A DNA stretch of 64,000 nt from Haliotis asinina (Eukaryota; Mollusca; Gastropoda; Lepetellida; Haliotidae), in contig NC_090295.1 in the NCBI RefSeq assembly GCF_037392515.1, positions 12,295,001 through 12,359,000 on the forward strand, read 5' to 3'. Within the stretch, counting starts at the first letter, position 1, and each line of letters starts with the position of its first letter. Below are positions 22,024 to 36,600 of this stretch, piece after piece. The notes beneath the pieces were generated by a model. The model was not told the origin of the DNA. It saw only the letters and a list, made by a program, of their open reading frames with translations, and did no database searches. Position numbers and translations under genes: made by a program.

Positions 22024-22235
22024 TCACTGAGTGAGTGAGTTTAGTTTTACGCCGCATTCAGCAATATTCCAGCTATATGGCGGTGGTCTGTAAATAATCG
22101 AGTCTGGACTGCACAGTCCAGTGGTCCAGAGCATGATCACTGATCTGCGCAATTGGGAAGCGATGACGTGTCAATCAGGTCAGCGTCCCTGCCCACCCGT
22201 TCCTGTCAGTCGCCTCTTACGACAAGCATCCGGGT
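22024..22235 (-). mobile_element. SINE family 1, head truncated
   Basis: GTGAGTGAGTTTAG, TTTTACGCCGCATTCAGC, CTATATGGCGGTGG, ending soon after GCCTCTTACGACAAGC. Confidence 0.9.
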
Positions 22236-22375
22236 CAACTTCACAGGTCTACTTCATTGAGAGGCATTTAGAAGCTGGAGTTATAAGGAAGGATAACAAA
22301 ATAAAGATGAACAACTTCGAAATTCAACTTCGCTCTCACTGCTTTAAAGAAGTTGTTTATCCAAACTTGGTATAT

Positions 22376-22722
22376 TTCATCCTCGATATCTCCAGGGTAT
22401 ACGTTTCAATAAATCCGTACTATACCCTGGACGCAATTATTTTATTACTTCTCTTTTCTAGCTTTTAATCCAATCAGGTATCTACGTTGAGCGTACCAAT
22501 CACAAGTCACTTTCGATTCATAATTAAACAATTAAACTGGTCAACACAATGACACTGGCAAGCACAGTTGCAACGGCGGCTTAGCTGATTGGCTACTATG
22601 AGAATGTGGCGCCAGCAAAAGGAGGTTATGAAATTATCGGACTGAGTCGTAGATGCATCCGGGGTTTACATGTAGTCGAAATTTATCGTAACGTTTACCC
22701 TGGAGATTATCGAGGATGTATA
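22376..22722. mobile_element. MITE, about 347 bp with about 35-bp TIRs
   Basis: Left CATCCTCGATATCTCCAGGG and right (reversed) CATCCTCGATAATCTCCAGG mirror each other through ACGTT. The internal sequence is non-coding. Confidence 0.8.
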
Positions 22723-22892
22723 TTGTTATCCTTCCTCTGAGTTCCTTCTCTGAGGTTCAACAATGAACTGCTTCAGGATGGATATGTAATGCTTCATATA
22801 GAATTTCGTTTTGCAAGCGAGCGAGTGGGTTTGGATCAACACCGCTTTGAACAGCATTATCATTATATATCAGTTAAATTTCGTTGGTTGGT

Positions 22893-23107
22893 TTGTTGCT
22901 TAAAAGCGCTCTCACCAATATTCCCGCTATATGGCAGCGGTATGGAAATAATGGAGTCTGGACCAAACAATCCAGTGATCAACAACATGATCAGCAATCT
23001 ACTCAATTCGGATAGGATGAAACGTGTTGACCACCCGATAACTTTAATCGCCTCCTACGAGAAGCATAATTTTCTGAAGACAAACGCTAACATAGATCTT
23101 CACGGGT
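22893..23107 (-). mobile_element. SINE family 1, diverged
   Basis: CAATATTCCCGCTATATGGC, GAGTCTGGACCAAACAATCC, and ends ATCTTCACGGGTCC. The tail end is replaced by TTGGTTGGTTTGTTGC. Confidence 0.85.
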
Positions 23108-23498
23108 CCAGTTAAATTGTAGACAAAAGCCCAAACAAATGCAGGTCTCACACGTTTGAGGTTTAAGTGTAACAAACTTTGCTGTTGTTCTAACAAACTT
23201 TGAAACATTATCAAGGCGGACAGGTTTACACAAGGGGTGGACGTCTTCACAGTGACTTGCAATAATTTTGGAGGTTTACTCCCTGAATTGTCATGAGCTA
23301 TTAATAGCAACAAAGCAGAAACAAAAACGAAGGCTTCTTTGATGACATATTTGTTTGTTTGAACATATTTTATTCAACATACTGGGTGCATATAATCCAA
23401 CACAGAATACTACATCTAGGTCACATTCACAACAAATACATGATTGAAACAACAGCACCAATGGTGTAAAACCAAGGTGTGGCTCTACAAAAATCCGT

Positions 23499-23705
23499 GT
23501 GAGTCAGTTTAGTTTGACGCCGCACTCGTCAATATTCCAGCTATATGGCGGTGGTCTATTATTATCGAGTCTGGACCAGACAATCCATTGATCAACAGCA
23601 TGATTGTGACAGGATGACAACCAAGACAACAATCCTGACAACCCAATCTCGTTAGTCGCCTCTTGCGACCGGCAGAGTTACTGAAGATGAGACCCCTGAG
23701 GGTAG
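23499..23705 (-). mobile_element. SINE family 1, 5' part worn
   Basis: GTGAGTCAGTTTAGTTTGAC, CAATATTCCAGCTATATGGC, GTCTGGACCAGACAATCC; ends near GTTACTGAAGATGAGACC, followed by a poly-T run. Confidence 0.85.
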
Positions 23706-24069
23706 AATAGTTTTTTTTTTTAAAGTTTAGACTCACTGAAAACACTTACTATTCGTTATGTACATATGTATATCATTTTATCATCTCATTGAAGATTGTT
23801 CTCACCACTAATTTGTTGGAACCAACTGCAAACCTTATGCAGGTGAATTGCGCGAGGATCATGCATCACATTGCTGAAATGCACGTGCAAAGATAATGCA
23901 CGTTTAGGTGTAACGTCTTGTCAAGAATTCGCCAATGTTATGATTTTTTGAACCCATGACCTTTTCACCTGTACGAATTTGTTTTACAATACATCAGTTC
24001 ATGTTAAACAGTACCATGAAACAGTATGGAATGTTTTGCAAAATTAGGACACTTGATTGTAGTAAATAG

Positions 24070-24510
24070 CTATATTTAATAACAATAATATGAGTATTTA
24101 TACAGCGCTGGCTTCCACCAAACAAAGGCAATGGTGAGAGCGCTGACAAGTCACAGTTCATATGCAGAAGAAAATACATGGATTTATGAAATATATTGTT
24201 GAAAGAGGTGCGTTTTGAGTCCCTTTTTGAAGAGTGACAGAGTTGGCACTAGTTTTAGATCAAAAGGCAGAGAGTTCCACGGGGTAGCAGGTGCATACTG
24301 AAAGCACTTGGCACCAACCGATTTGAATTTATAAGTTGGTAAGGGTAGGTGAAACTGATCATGGGAACGGAGAGTTCTGGAAGGAGTGAACAGTGTCATG
24401 AGGTCTTGATGATGAGCAGGTCCCATTTTGTGAATTGCCTGATAAGTGAGAATCAGTGTTTTGACTTCGATACGTTCAAAACTGTGAAGCCAGTGGATAG
24501 ATTGGAGAAT
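24070..24510 (-). mobile_element. LINE 3'-end fragment (RT C-terminus)
   Basis: The minus frame 24184-24426 reads RTLRSHDQFHLPLP, KSVGAKCFQYAPATPWNSLP, SLFKKGLKTHLF and a stop. This is the typical C-terminal end of CR1/Jockey-like reverse transcriptase ORFs. The 3' UTR holds TATTTATACAGCGCTGGC (plus-strand view, about 24,093). Only the tail is present. Confidence 0.8.
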
Positions 24511-24591
24511 GGGTGCTTCCTGTTATAATACCGCCAACAGTGTTCTCAGTGTTAAATATTCTGAAACTGTTTACACCAGTGAGTCTAAATA

Positions 24592-24597
24592 TTTAAT
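24592..24597 (-). terminator. Poly(A) signal ATTAAA of gene A
   Basis: Variant hexamer about 70 nt after the gene A stop codon on the minus strand. It is the nearest candidate. Confidence 0.55.
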
Positions 24598-24665
24598 GGG
24601 AAGTATATTTGCGTAAGCATGTCTCTCGCCATTCACTCAATCTGTGACAGTTATTTCCGTACAAG

Positions 24666-27600
24666 TTACATAGATGAACTCTTGGACATTTCATAGTCAT
24701 TTGGTTTCTGGTCCTGGATGACGTCGTTGATGACGTCGTTGATGACGTCACGCCCGTGGTCAAGGTTGTTCCATGGCTGCGTCTCACCGCTTGCGAAAAT
24801 GGAAAATATCAGCGTACCAGCCACCAGAAGTCCGGCACATATGTACAACACTTGACGCCATTCTTCTGCAGTGTTCTGAAGATGGTCGCATAGATTTCAT
24901 TAAAAACGTTCCAGCCAGTCAGACAAACAGTTAGTCAGATAGACAGAAACAGACAAACAGAGAAACCAACAGACATTTACTTAATACACTTACTTAAGAG
25001 GAATATTCATATCAAATACTTTTGCGCTTAATTAAAGTAAGTGTGCATGCTTTGGCACCAATCAAAGCACAATCAGTGTTTGACAGTACAAAACCTAACT
25101 TATCACAGTGTTTTATTGCATTATTTAAGTTTTCCCATAAATAATTGCACTTTTAAAATGAAACTGGTGGGGAAAATTGTCGGTTATATCGTATTCAGTG
25201 CGCATGTTTGTCACGTAAATGCTGGCTGCATTTATCAGTAAGCCAACAGCTCAATCTCATACATAACTGACGAAACAGAATTGTCACAGATATCACTTCC
25301 CCGGTTATAACGCCAACGATGATTTTTATCTGGGAAAGAGGACACAGGATAGTATTTTTCCTGTAAGACCCAAGGGAGGTTACACCTTTCTTTGAACGTT
25401 GATTGTCTGCTTCAGAAAATTTACGAATTCATTGGTTAAAACTAAAATGCCGGATATATTTCATTCATCTGTTCAGTTCATGCAATGCTTAACACTCAAA
25501 CTCTCCTGTAAACGAGAATGAGGAAAAAATTATACTCGGTAGAAACATCCCTGTAAACTTTTTGAAATAACAGTTGAAGTAAAAAGAAAAATACAATATT
25601 GCCAACCATTGCCTCTTCCACTCTCCAACCCAGAGTTCCATGCGGCGAGCCAGCATAGTACCTCTGCCACAGGCCAGTGACGATTCCTTGCATCTTACAC
25701 GGTCCACTTGATATTATGTACACTGTTTTCAACTTCTTTGTTTTTGATGAGTCGAAACATCTAATTAAACATTGCTGTTAAAATGGTTTAGTTTCACTGA
25801 GAAAATATCCTAAAGAGTGTAGCATTATTTCGGTTTGCGCAGCAATCCATCGTTTTCATTGGTTGTACGGCTCCACGTGCTGTCTTCGAAGCCTAATGGA
25901 TAGCAAGCGATGCAGCCGGTTTGAAATATAAATAATATATATATTGTCATAAACTTTACTGTTGCAGCTGTTGTCGAATACATAATGTTCAGTGTAAAAC
26001 AATATAAAAACAGAGCCGAATCGCTTGCGTTATGGAAGTCTCTACATAGTTATGAATATGCGACTCATCGGTACGCCGGTGTGTGAACCTCTTCGCTATC
26101 TCGCCAAGCCTCGAGAATTACGTAATTAATATAACTCGGGAGAAATAATGATCTATCATTTCCTGTCACTGGTTAGTTATTATCTAAATAACTAAGATGA
26201 CATTTTATCCAGAATGACGTCATGTCAAGAACCAGGGTGACGTTATAACCTGGGAAGGTCACTCAGATTTTCCATGACAGATACTTTTTACATGTAAAAA
26301 ATGATTCAATTTTTATCATGTTTGGTATTTAGTAAGCTGGTGTATACATTGATCTTTCTTTTCTAAAGAACGTGCAATTTAGAAGATAATGAAACTCACC
26401 ATCCACATCATTTATGTAAAATAATTTACATTTTCTTTCATCTTCCATTTCCAATTGGTAAATGGTAGTGTGAAATACGACAATTTAGTAGTGGGGAAAA
26501 CATTTTGAAAGGGTAGAGAGGTTTGACAATTTTCAAGTTGAAACTGAGATTTCAAAAGAGAATATGTTTCACTTTTTTGGAACTGGTATCAACAGATTGG
26601 CGTAGTTACAAGGCGTATTGTAACCTGGGGACACAATACGTACATTTGGTGTGACGGCTCCAGCAACGAGAGGGGCAATCATTCCTGGGAAAGTGGCCGC
26701 CACATTGCTTATTCCGAATAAAACACCCGCATATCTGGAAACAAACACACCAGTGGTGAGTGAGTGAGTTTGGTGTTCACGGCGGAGGAAATGGGCTTCA
26801 GATTTTGAACCCATGTGGAGAATCGAACCTGGGACTTCCGCGTGTGGTGCAGGACGGAATTTGAATATGTCATCCGCATTGCACCCTTGCACTACTAACT
26901 TATGTTTGCAACGGTATTTATGGTCCGTTTGGCTCAAAAGCGGGCCGACGAAGCTCAGGCCCCGATTTCTCGAAACAAACGTAACTTTTTACTGAAATTT
27001 CAAACTGAGCTTGACAGTTAGAAGCAGCTGAATTTTTATATTAACTGCATTTTTAAAATAAGAAAAGCCCAAACAAATTAAGGAATATTTCCACCAAACT
27101 CAAATTGTCAACAACGTTTGAGTATAATACTGATTTCAGTTCATTCAGGGAAATGCATTTTCTCAAATTTGAGTAAGACCTGTAACATAATTCAAAACTC
27201 AGACTTAAGTTTGTTTCGAGAAATCGGGGTTAATCGGGGAGAATTTCCTGTCCCACAACGACGCACATGACACATGTGGTCTCACCTTAGGCAAGTGATT
27301 TTGTTAAAAATTTCTCCTGTTAACTCAGCAGAAAATGGGTACCCGGTGGGATAAGTCATGAAGAACATTCACCCCATGAGTAGAGTTTGGCGCAATTTAA
27401 ATGCACATATTATTATTATTATTATTATTATTTTTATTTTTTACAGATTGAGATAGAAATGAAGCAGAGAGGGTTTGGGTGATACTGACACAGTCAGGCT
27501 GGTCAAGATCATCATCGGCTCAGGGCCCTCGCCCCCTCTACACGCAGCCCAGACAGCGAATGGGACTTCTCCCAGGAAACACTGCCTAGTCGAACCCACC

Positions 27601-30600
27601 AAGAACTTTCCGGAGAATATGGAGGCTCCCCAACACTGCAGCCTTCTGCATTACCCGGATTGTCAGAAGGGCTGTGCTCCCGGTGGAGAACCCGGGCACT
27701 CTCCTCATCTGCGCCAAGAGATCAGGAGGTACCAAACCAAGGGCACCGAGAACAATGGGGAGCCTGACGACAGTGTACTTGGGATGCAATCGAGACATTT
27801 CAAAGGCGAGGTCCGCATATTTATCATGCTTTCCCTGAATCTTGCCAATCACATTGCTGTCAAAAGGGACAGAAAATTCTATGATATAAATAATTTCATT
27901 GGCTTTATCAAAAAGGACAAGATCAGGTTTGTTGGCTGGAATTCGTCTCAAGCTGTATACTGGCCTATTCCAGAGAAGTTTAAAAGCATCATTTTCCAGG
28001 ACGCACTGGAGATGTTCAGGGTCGTACCATGGATGGACCTCGGAGTCAAAGCCACAGGCATGGCGGAGACGATAGTAAAAGCAGCGAGCCATGCCATCAT
28101 GTCTTTTAAGATATGCTGTTTGTGCCAAGGAAGGGCATACACAGACAAGGTGTTGGACAGTTTATGAATTGCATAATAAACATAAAATACTGAAGGGAAC
28201 ACTGATCATAATTAAAACATCATACCAGCTCTATGAGATTTTGGTCGTGAAAATATAAAAAAAGTAGTTTGACAGTCTATCATTGAAACATTGAAACAGT
28301 TCACTATTTCTTAGGATGGAGGAGTCCAGAGAAAGGGACTACAATAAAAATGCTACTGATACATACGTAAGTTGAGCAAGTGTTTTAGTTTGAATTAATA
28401 TCCTTCGCCGGAAATAGTAAGGACGTACTTTGGGGCAATGTCGACATGGTTCACTAAATAACCTGCCCCTGCCATCCCCAGACCACCACCACCAAGACAC
28501 AGCAAGACGACAGCTATTGTTCTGTTTTCACACTTGACAAACCCCGCAGACACCAGCAACACAGCTACTAACAGGAACGCTGAAACAGGGAAATATAACT
28601 CTCGATTTCTAGAAAATCATGATAACGATGGGCTCAAATTGTTTTACCCTAAGTTGTTTCACCCGAAGTGGTTTTATCTGGGTTGTTTCACCCGAAGTGG
28701 CTTTATCCGGGTTGTTTCCCCCCAAGTAGCTTTATTCGGGTTGTTTCACCCCAAGTAGTTTTATCCGGTTGTCTCACACAGGTAGTTTGATCCCATTTCC
28801 AAACTAGGGCAGTTCATCTCATATTAGTGTCTTTTTCACCCCTATAGGGCTAATCAAGAATTGTTTTACCGAACAAAGTCAGCATGCATGGAGAATGTTA
28901 ATGCTTAAATCCAACAATCAGGTAAGTACTACCGTGTCTGTGTTGAGATGGCACATAGAACTTACATCTCATCTCATCTCATCTCATCTCATCTCATCTC
29001 ATCTCATCACTCTTACAAACAAAACGGCATCAAAATGAATATATTATACAAAATTCATAAACATATACATAATACTGTCGAACCCAGTTTATCCGGACGT
29101 TTTGTTAGCGAGACGTCCGGTTAGCTAGATCAAAAAAGCAAACAAGCAAATCGTAAATATTAAGTGAAAAAAAAATAAATAAAAAAAATAATAAAATAAA
29201 AAAATTACTAAAGAATACTAAAAAATAAAACAAAATTGCATGTACATATATCAATATATCAATAGTAATAACACTGAATCATCGTTACATATACGTGTAC
29301 AGATAATGCATGGAGGGACGAAGGCAGGTTACCATTTGTAATGTTGTCTCAGAAGTAATCATGTCGCGTGTGGAACTTCAGATGGCAAATTAGATGAAAA
29401 ACGTAAATCGATGACAAAACGTCTCTATTTTGCTAATTGCATATTCTGTTTTTTTTTTAAATTTTAAATGACACTGCGTCGAACTTTTGCTGTCTGCTGA
29501 AAGTAAACTTCCGAACGGGATCACATGGCTTAGATCATGTGACAGGCTAATGTTAACTTGCAGTCCGGCTCCGGAAGCGCGGCGTCCGGTTAAGCGAGCA
29601 CAATTAATGAACGTAAGTTTCGTTTCACATGAAAAATCGTCCGAAGGGCGGGGTTTCCGGATATGTGGGATCAGAATAAACAGGATTCGAGAGTAATTAC
29701 AAGCACAGAATGAATGTTGATGATAATTAATACAAAGGCAAAGAGGCTAAATTTGTCATTATGACAAACATTTGATACATTAATAATACGAATACTATGA
29801 AGGATGACCAAGCTCTGTTTGATTTTAGGATAGGCAATCGAAAGCAGCGTCAGGTGGAAGTAGTTCAAAAGGGTGTGGACCCGTGAAGATCAGGGGTAGA
29901 ATTTGCCTTCATTATCCCAAAAGGCGACCATGCTTGACGTAAGAGGTGATCATGAGTAATGGGATCGGGTGGTCAGGCTCGCTGACTTGGTTGACACATG
30001 TCATCGGTTCCCCATTGCGCAGAGCGATCCTCATGTTGTTGATCACTGGATTGTCTGGTCCAGGCTCGACCGCCGTCATAAGACTGTTGCGAGCAGACAG
30101 ACCACCTTCGTCATTGCCTCTTTCTGTCAGCACGTTAGTACATAGCGCTCTTATAGACCCTTCCCTTGTATACTAAAATTATACCAACTGGTCAATAATG
30201 ATTAATGGATAGCTTTTAAACATCCAAAGATGAAATTTAACTTGTAAATTGTTGTTATGATAAAGTAGATTAAGTAGATTCAAGACTGTTGCAATCAATA
30301 TATTTTTTCAATCATGGAACAGTACATTGAATAACAGTTCACGATACCATATGTACCGTGAGTTTAAAAGTCTGTTAACTCCAGAAAAATATTTATCATG
30401 TATATTGGACAAAAAGTTTCGAAATATTTTGACCAAATTCCGATGTGGATTATTAAGGCTAAAGTATAATGAAGGTAGATGGTTGAATGTTGAGGTTGCT
30501 GAACGTAGTTGCCCTCTGTGTAATCTAGGTGTAGAAGACGAGTACCATTTCATCTTTATATGTACTGAATATAACGCACTAAGATTAAAATACTTTCTGT

Positions 30601-33600
30601 ATATATGAGAAACAACCAAAACTACTATATATTTAAGTCTCTGTTATCAACGAACAATGAAACAACTTTAAGAAATTTATTGTAAATATATCTATCATGC
30701 TTATAAAAGCAGGACAATCAAACTCCAATAATTTTTCTTTAAACCACAGGTTCGTACATTCTAACCATATATTTACATTTGGGTGTATATATGTTTATAT
30801 CACAATGTTATATTTATAGTGACAAGAATCTGTTAATACAATCCACATGTACCATTAATATGTACACCCTGTAATAATTAACTTATATTTGTAACAATTG
30901 CGTGTATATTGCATATGGGCCTGTGGCCTACGCACGGAATAAAAATACTTGACTTGACTTGATAAGATGACTATTCACTTATCTGTAGATTGTACGACTT
31001 CACCAGATCAAACACAGCCAAACTGGATCGACACTATACATTTATGAATAAAATATTGAAACACTTCTTTACTTAATCAGGATAATAATTAGTTTTAACG
31101 ACCTCTAAATGGAGTGAAACAACCCAGATGAAACAGCCTGGGGTGAACATGTTATGGGGTGAAATATCCCGTACACATATTAATGTACACAGAAAGTTCC
31201 TCATTACATAAACCACTTGCGTCTACTTCAGCAATATCCCAGCAATATCATCTATATCAGCAATATCCCAGCAACAACAAGACAGGAAATGTGCTTCTTT
31301 CACTGTATCCATGTTGGGAATCAAACCCAATACTTCCGCTGTTTAAACTACTGGGCTACTTCCGGTACCATGAGCACACATTCCCCACTCTTGTCGGAAA
31401 AGAATTTTCCCGATGAGCATTTCCCCTAACCTCTGGACTTCACTCTAAGAGCACTCCTTTCTCCAAAACAGATGCAACGCACCTATTCCCTGAAAAATCT
31501 TCCGGACATTCGTAGTTCCAAGACTGGTTCTGGCTCTGATGAGGTCGGCGACCTGTCCGGATACCATCATTCCCAGTGTCCGACAAATAAAAGGAAGGGA
31601 GGAAAGAGCTCCGTTCTGTAACAAGGCATTGAACGATTCTATTCACTTAAAAACAAGTCTACTCTGCAGCGAACAACACGTCAAATCAGTAACTAGCCGT
31701 TCTCATTTCGACATTGCTTGGAAACAACTCTTTGGTCTGTGATGAAATATCCATCTATTCATACATGACTTAGTCACAGAGAAATAGTTTGGAGTTTTTT
31801 ACCTCCTGAATATCGAACTTGAGAACTTCCCGCATGAACGTAGGGAGGACAGTGATGAGCGTGTAAGCGGTCCAGTTGTTGCACATATGAACCAAAATGA
31901 TGGCCCAGAAAGGTCCGGACTTGGCCATTGCAACCCAGGGGATGGACTTCGCCTGGAAAATGGTAGTGTAGGTGAATGGATACTCCGATATCAGCTGTAA
32001 TATGTAGATCAATGGTCCCCGCTTAATGTTGCTACTTTGTCGGCTTGGGCGCACCATCTACAGTCAGTGTGAGGACAAGCATATATATAATTTTATCGTG
32101 CCGTAGGCCAGTTAAAAAAAACGAGTCAGTAAGTTCAGTTAAACGCATCTTTTAGTTATATTCCGTAGTATGAGAGCCCGGGACACCAGAAATGGGTTTC
32201 AATCATTGTACTCATGTGGGGAAGGGAACGGGTCTGTAGCAGTAGGCTACCCACTGCTCTAATTATCGGTTTATATAGCGATAAAGTAATTCTGAAAGAT
32301 CACAAACACCTCTGTGCATTACCTTGCTTTAATGTAACGGTCAGAAACATTCCGTCTGCACCGCGGTGGTATAAACAGATTCAAGCCATAAAAGGTAATC
32401 GAATGTGAATATGGTGAATATACTTGGACGTTTGTATTGGAGCCAATCTTCCTTTCGATGTATGCTATCTCCTTTTCAGATATGAATCTGTGTTTGCGAG
32501 GGCAGTCTGCTGATACTAGCATCCACACAACAACCCACACTAAATTGGCAGCACCTGCTGGGCAAAAAGTAGTCTTGTGCAGAAACAGCAACAGTTTTAT
32601 TCACTATTAAAGGCACAATGTCACAGTACACGTTTCTAAAAATACAAAAATGAATGCATTTCTCTCAATAATACCAACTACCACCCCTCAGGGAAGCCAG
32701 TGTATAATTTATTCCAATCGATTCGTAATATGTATTTAGATTATAATATTACTGCATCAAATTAAAAAGTTCCAATGATTTAATGCAACGTTGTATCAAA
32801 TCGACCCTCGCGCCCTCTGTCGGCTGACCGTTATTTCAAACGAACCCCAGAGAGTTTTTTCCCTTGGAGCGCTCAATGTCAATATGTAAGCAAATATTTA
32901 CATATTTCTGAACTTGAAGGAGACATACACTGCTGTTTTGAAATTCATTACTTCGAGATGTCATACTTTTAAAAAAAGATATCGATTTGATATAATTCCC
33001 ATAACAGATGTAAGTAAAGCATTATGTTATGATTGTTACACGCACACAATGTGTAAATCATTGTGGATGTGGTGTGTGTTCCTCTGAGGAGACACATGAC
33101 ACATTTGAGAACGTTTCAATGACGATGATATTGTCAGCGTGTTTTACTGCCAGTGATGACCATGGCTGAACAAAGTCGTTAGATATTCTGGACCAGATAG
33201 TCCAGTGACTGACATCACGAGCATCGATACACGGATTGGGGTACAGTCAAGACAAACCAGTCAGGAAATAAAGCCTGACCCCCTCGTGCAGTAATTGCCA
33301 CCTATGACTATTGTGCTGGGTACAAGATCATTCCATGTTAAACTTCTATAGATCATTAGGACTTATTTTAATATGAATACATAACCACATAGCGATAATA
33401 AATCGACTTACTGAAGACATTAAGTAAGTAAGTAAGTAAGTAGGTAAGTCGTCAGATAGTCTGGTTTAAAATCGTTTTTAGCAAATTTGAGCAATTTCAC
33501 TATGGTGGACACATTGCATCTATGTGGATGTTCGAACTAAGTCGTCTATCTGACTGGGGATCATAATCATGAGTGAGTGAGTCTAGTTTTACGCCACACT

Positions 33601-36600
33601 CAGCAATATTCCAGCTACAATCCAGTGATCAACGACATGAGCATCAGTGTGTGCATTTGGGAACCGAGGATCATAATGATGATGGCGATTATATGACAAC
33701 GACAGTCACGACAAAGCACCCTAGAAATCAGAGCGTAATTCAAAATATCATTTGGGAAAATTTAGAATTAATATTTGTGAACCAGTGAGTGAGTGAGTGG
33801 GTAGGGTTTCACGAAGCTTTTTGCAAGATTCCAGCACTATCACGGCAGGGGGCACCAGAAATATGTTACATACATTTTACCGACAGTTTATACAAACCAA
33901 ATATGTAGAATATGGATCCCCAGCCGTTGTCAAATCCATTGGCACAGAGATACCCAGACAGTGCAAACGAGATGATACAGCCAACGGGGGAGCCTAGAGA
34001 AAGAAGGGGTTATTTTACAACCGACTTGAGATATAGAGAATCTCGCCCAAGTGTCTACTGATATCAAATATATCAACACGAGTTGATAAAGTAACAAATA
34101 TCCAAAACTTGCCGAGGATTTCACCTTTGTTAAAAAGTGTTGTTACAACTGATATCAGTAAACACGAGGTCATGAGGTCATAGCATTGTCAGGGCATTGT
34201 ATAAAATCCACTGTCAATATCTATTTAGGAGATATCATATGATCTCACACAAGCGATATCGCCTGTGGAACACAGTTTTGGATGATAAATAAACATGCAT
34301 AGTTTCAGACTGGGTCACCGAGATAGATTTATAACATTAGATTCAAAGCGAACCGGATGTACTGTTATTCTAACTGTATAGGATTTACTTGTGTCTGCAG
34401 TACAACTTATTGGCCGTCTGACTCTCACATTTACCTGCATAACAAACCGACATCAGTTTACTTCTCTCGAGGGGAGGCGCCCATCTCCCCCATAGTGAAT
34501 GTGTAGCAGGGTAAGACACGCCCTAGAAAATGCAAAGGTCGATGTAATATATTTCGATCTAACAAGGACCTTTTTACTTAGTTTGTCTATAATAATAACA
34601 AAAATATACTGCACTGAGTTTATATTTTAATTACTTTTTGGGGCTATTTTACGCTTTATTTTCAAAACCTGTTCTTTGTAAATACTGTGGAGGTATATGA
34701 CGACGTCTTAATGTTGACTGAATGTGCTGCAATGCAGGACTTACTTGTGACGAATTATTAACGTGCCACAAATTTCAATCCGTTATTGTTCAATCTAGCT
34801 TTCTAATGGTTTGCAATGAAAGGTCATCACCACTTGGTAGAAGTTACTGAACAAGATCAGCCCTTAGCCGTTCAAAAATTCGCTTAAACTTCTAATCAGC
34901 AACACACCACCCGTGTGACATTGCTATGTGTACAATCACATTAAATAAACTGGTTCGAAATAGTAAATTTTGAACAATTACGTATAAGTATCAAAAGTGG
35001 GTGACTGAGTGAGTTTTACGCCGCACTCAGCAATATTCCAGCTAGATGGCCACGGTCAGTAAACAATCGAGTCTGGACGAGACAATCCAGTGATTAAAAG
35101 CATGAGCACCACTCTACACAACTGGGAATCGATGACATGTGTCAACCAAGTCAGCGACCCCGACCCCCCGATCCTGTTAGTCACCCCTTATGACAAGTAT
35201 GGGTTACTGAAGATCAATTCTAACCCGGATCTTCACGGGTAATGAATCAAAACAGTTAGAGATCTCTATACATTGGTAGAACTCGATAACATATCAGGGG
35301 GACAATAAGGAAACAGGTGTATATCATTTGACAGGTCGCCGGTATATGTATCAACTATTTTATGGACAATATAATCTTGTTTCGGGAGGGATCCCTTGAT
35401 AATAACATATGCTATCATTATGGTTATGAAGAAATAATTTTCGTTGATTTGATAAAATTTCAAAACTTCAGACGTTCATCTGCAGCATATCTCAATATAT
35501 GACACGAAGACGCTGAAACTCACTGCTGCAAATCCTATGATGAATCTCACTGCATATAAAACATACAGATTCAGACGAGCACTGACAGGGGTGAGAATGG
35601 TCCCAAGTCCGTTGACGAACATCCCGAGTCCCCACACCCGCCGTGCCCCGTAGCGTCCTGCCAGCCACCCTCCAGGTATTTGTGTGAAGATGTAGCCATA
35701 GAAATACATAGCCAGAATACGCGACTTGGTGGGCTTGTCCCAGTCAAACTCTCCACTCTGGAACACATACATCGACAGTAATAAGTATAGATATAATTGT
35801 ACAGGGTTCTGATGTGCAAGGAGAAAGGATGGAGACGGTACAGATGCATGAATAAATATGGCGGCACTTCTGCATCAGCCTCAGTGTCGTTAGCGCAGGC
35901 GCATCAGACTCAGGGAACCAGACTGCTTCTGCATGTGCTTCTTTTGGCTGTTCATTTCTATGGACTCCTCCCACGTAACAAATAGTGAACTGTGTCAATA
36001 GTCTAATGATAGTTTGTTAAACGACTTGTGTGAATTTAGGACAATACTCTGCAAAAACTTCACCGAGTAGGTGTGATGTTTTGATTATGAGTATTTCCCT
36101 GAGTATTTTATGTTTATTAGTTTTCGAGTCAGATTGCGATTTATCAGCCTGCGCTTGAGCCAAACGGACAACAGTCACAATTTCAAGCTTCGAGTCGCAT
36201 GCCGTGTTCCGTGTTTGCCGCCATGTTTGTGTTAGAGATACCAGGAGCAGATAAATCTAAATCAAAATTAACGAATCTGGTACTTCATGTATTTTGCGCT
36301 GCGACATTATTCAACGGAAGTCAATTACTAAACCCTCGATAGTCACACATACTTTTCTTTTCTATATTTGAATATTTGCTAGGGAAGACAACTGCGCATA
36401 GTTACAATATAACTAACTATACAATGAACATTTTGCCTGCCTCTTTAGCTAATACAGCTTTTTCCAAAATGCCACAAGCATCATCTTCTGCACTTCCGGA
36501 AATCGACGTCATGTTGAGGAGTCCAGTGCTGTTGTCATCGGATGTGAAGTTCGACGTCGCCGACCGCACCATGCAGATGATGGCCACGCTGATGTTGACG

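Noticed and set aside
22121-22468. 115-codon plus-strand frame
   Set aside because: It starts in a SINE and runs into a MITE; no conserved motif.
24593-24787. Overlapping minus frame at the end of gene A (ending YTSH)
   Set aside because: Out of phase with exon 11; the frame at 24,666-24,875 continues the SLC17 final helix.
27475-28167. 230-codon plus-strand open frame
   Set aside because: It lies exactly antisense to the restriction-like endonuclease domain of a LINE. The minus frame has the conserved motifs.
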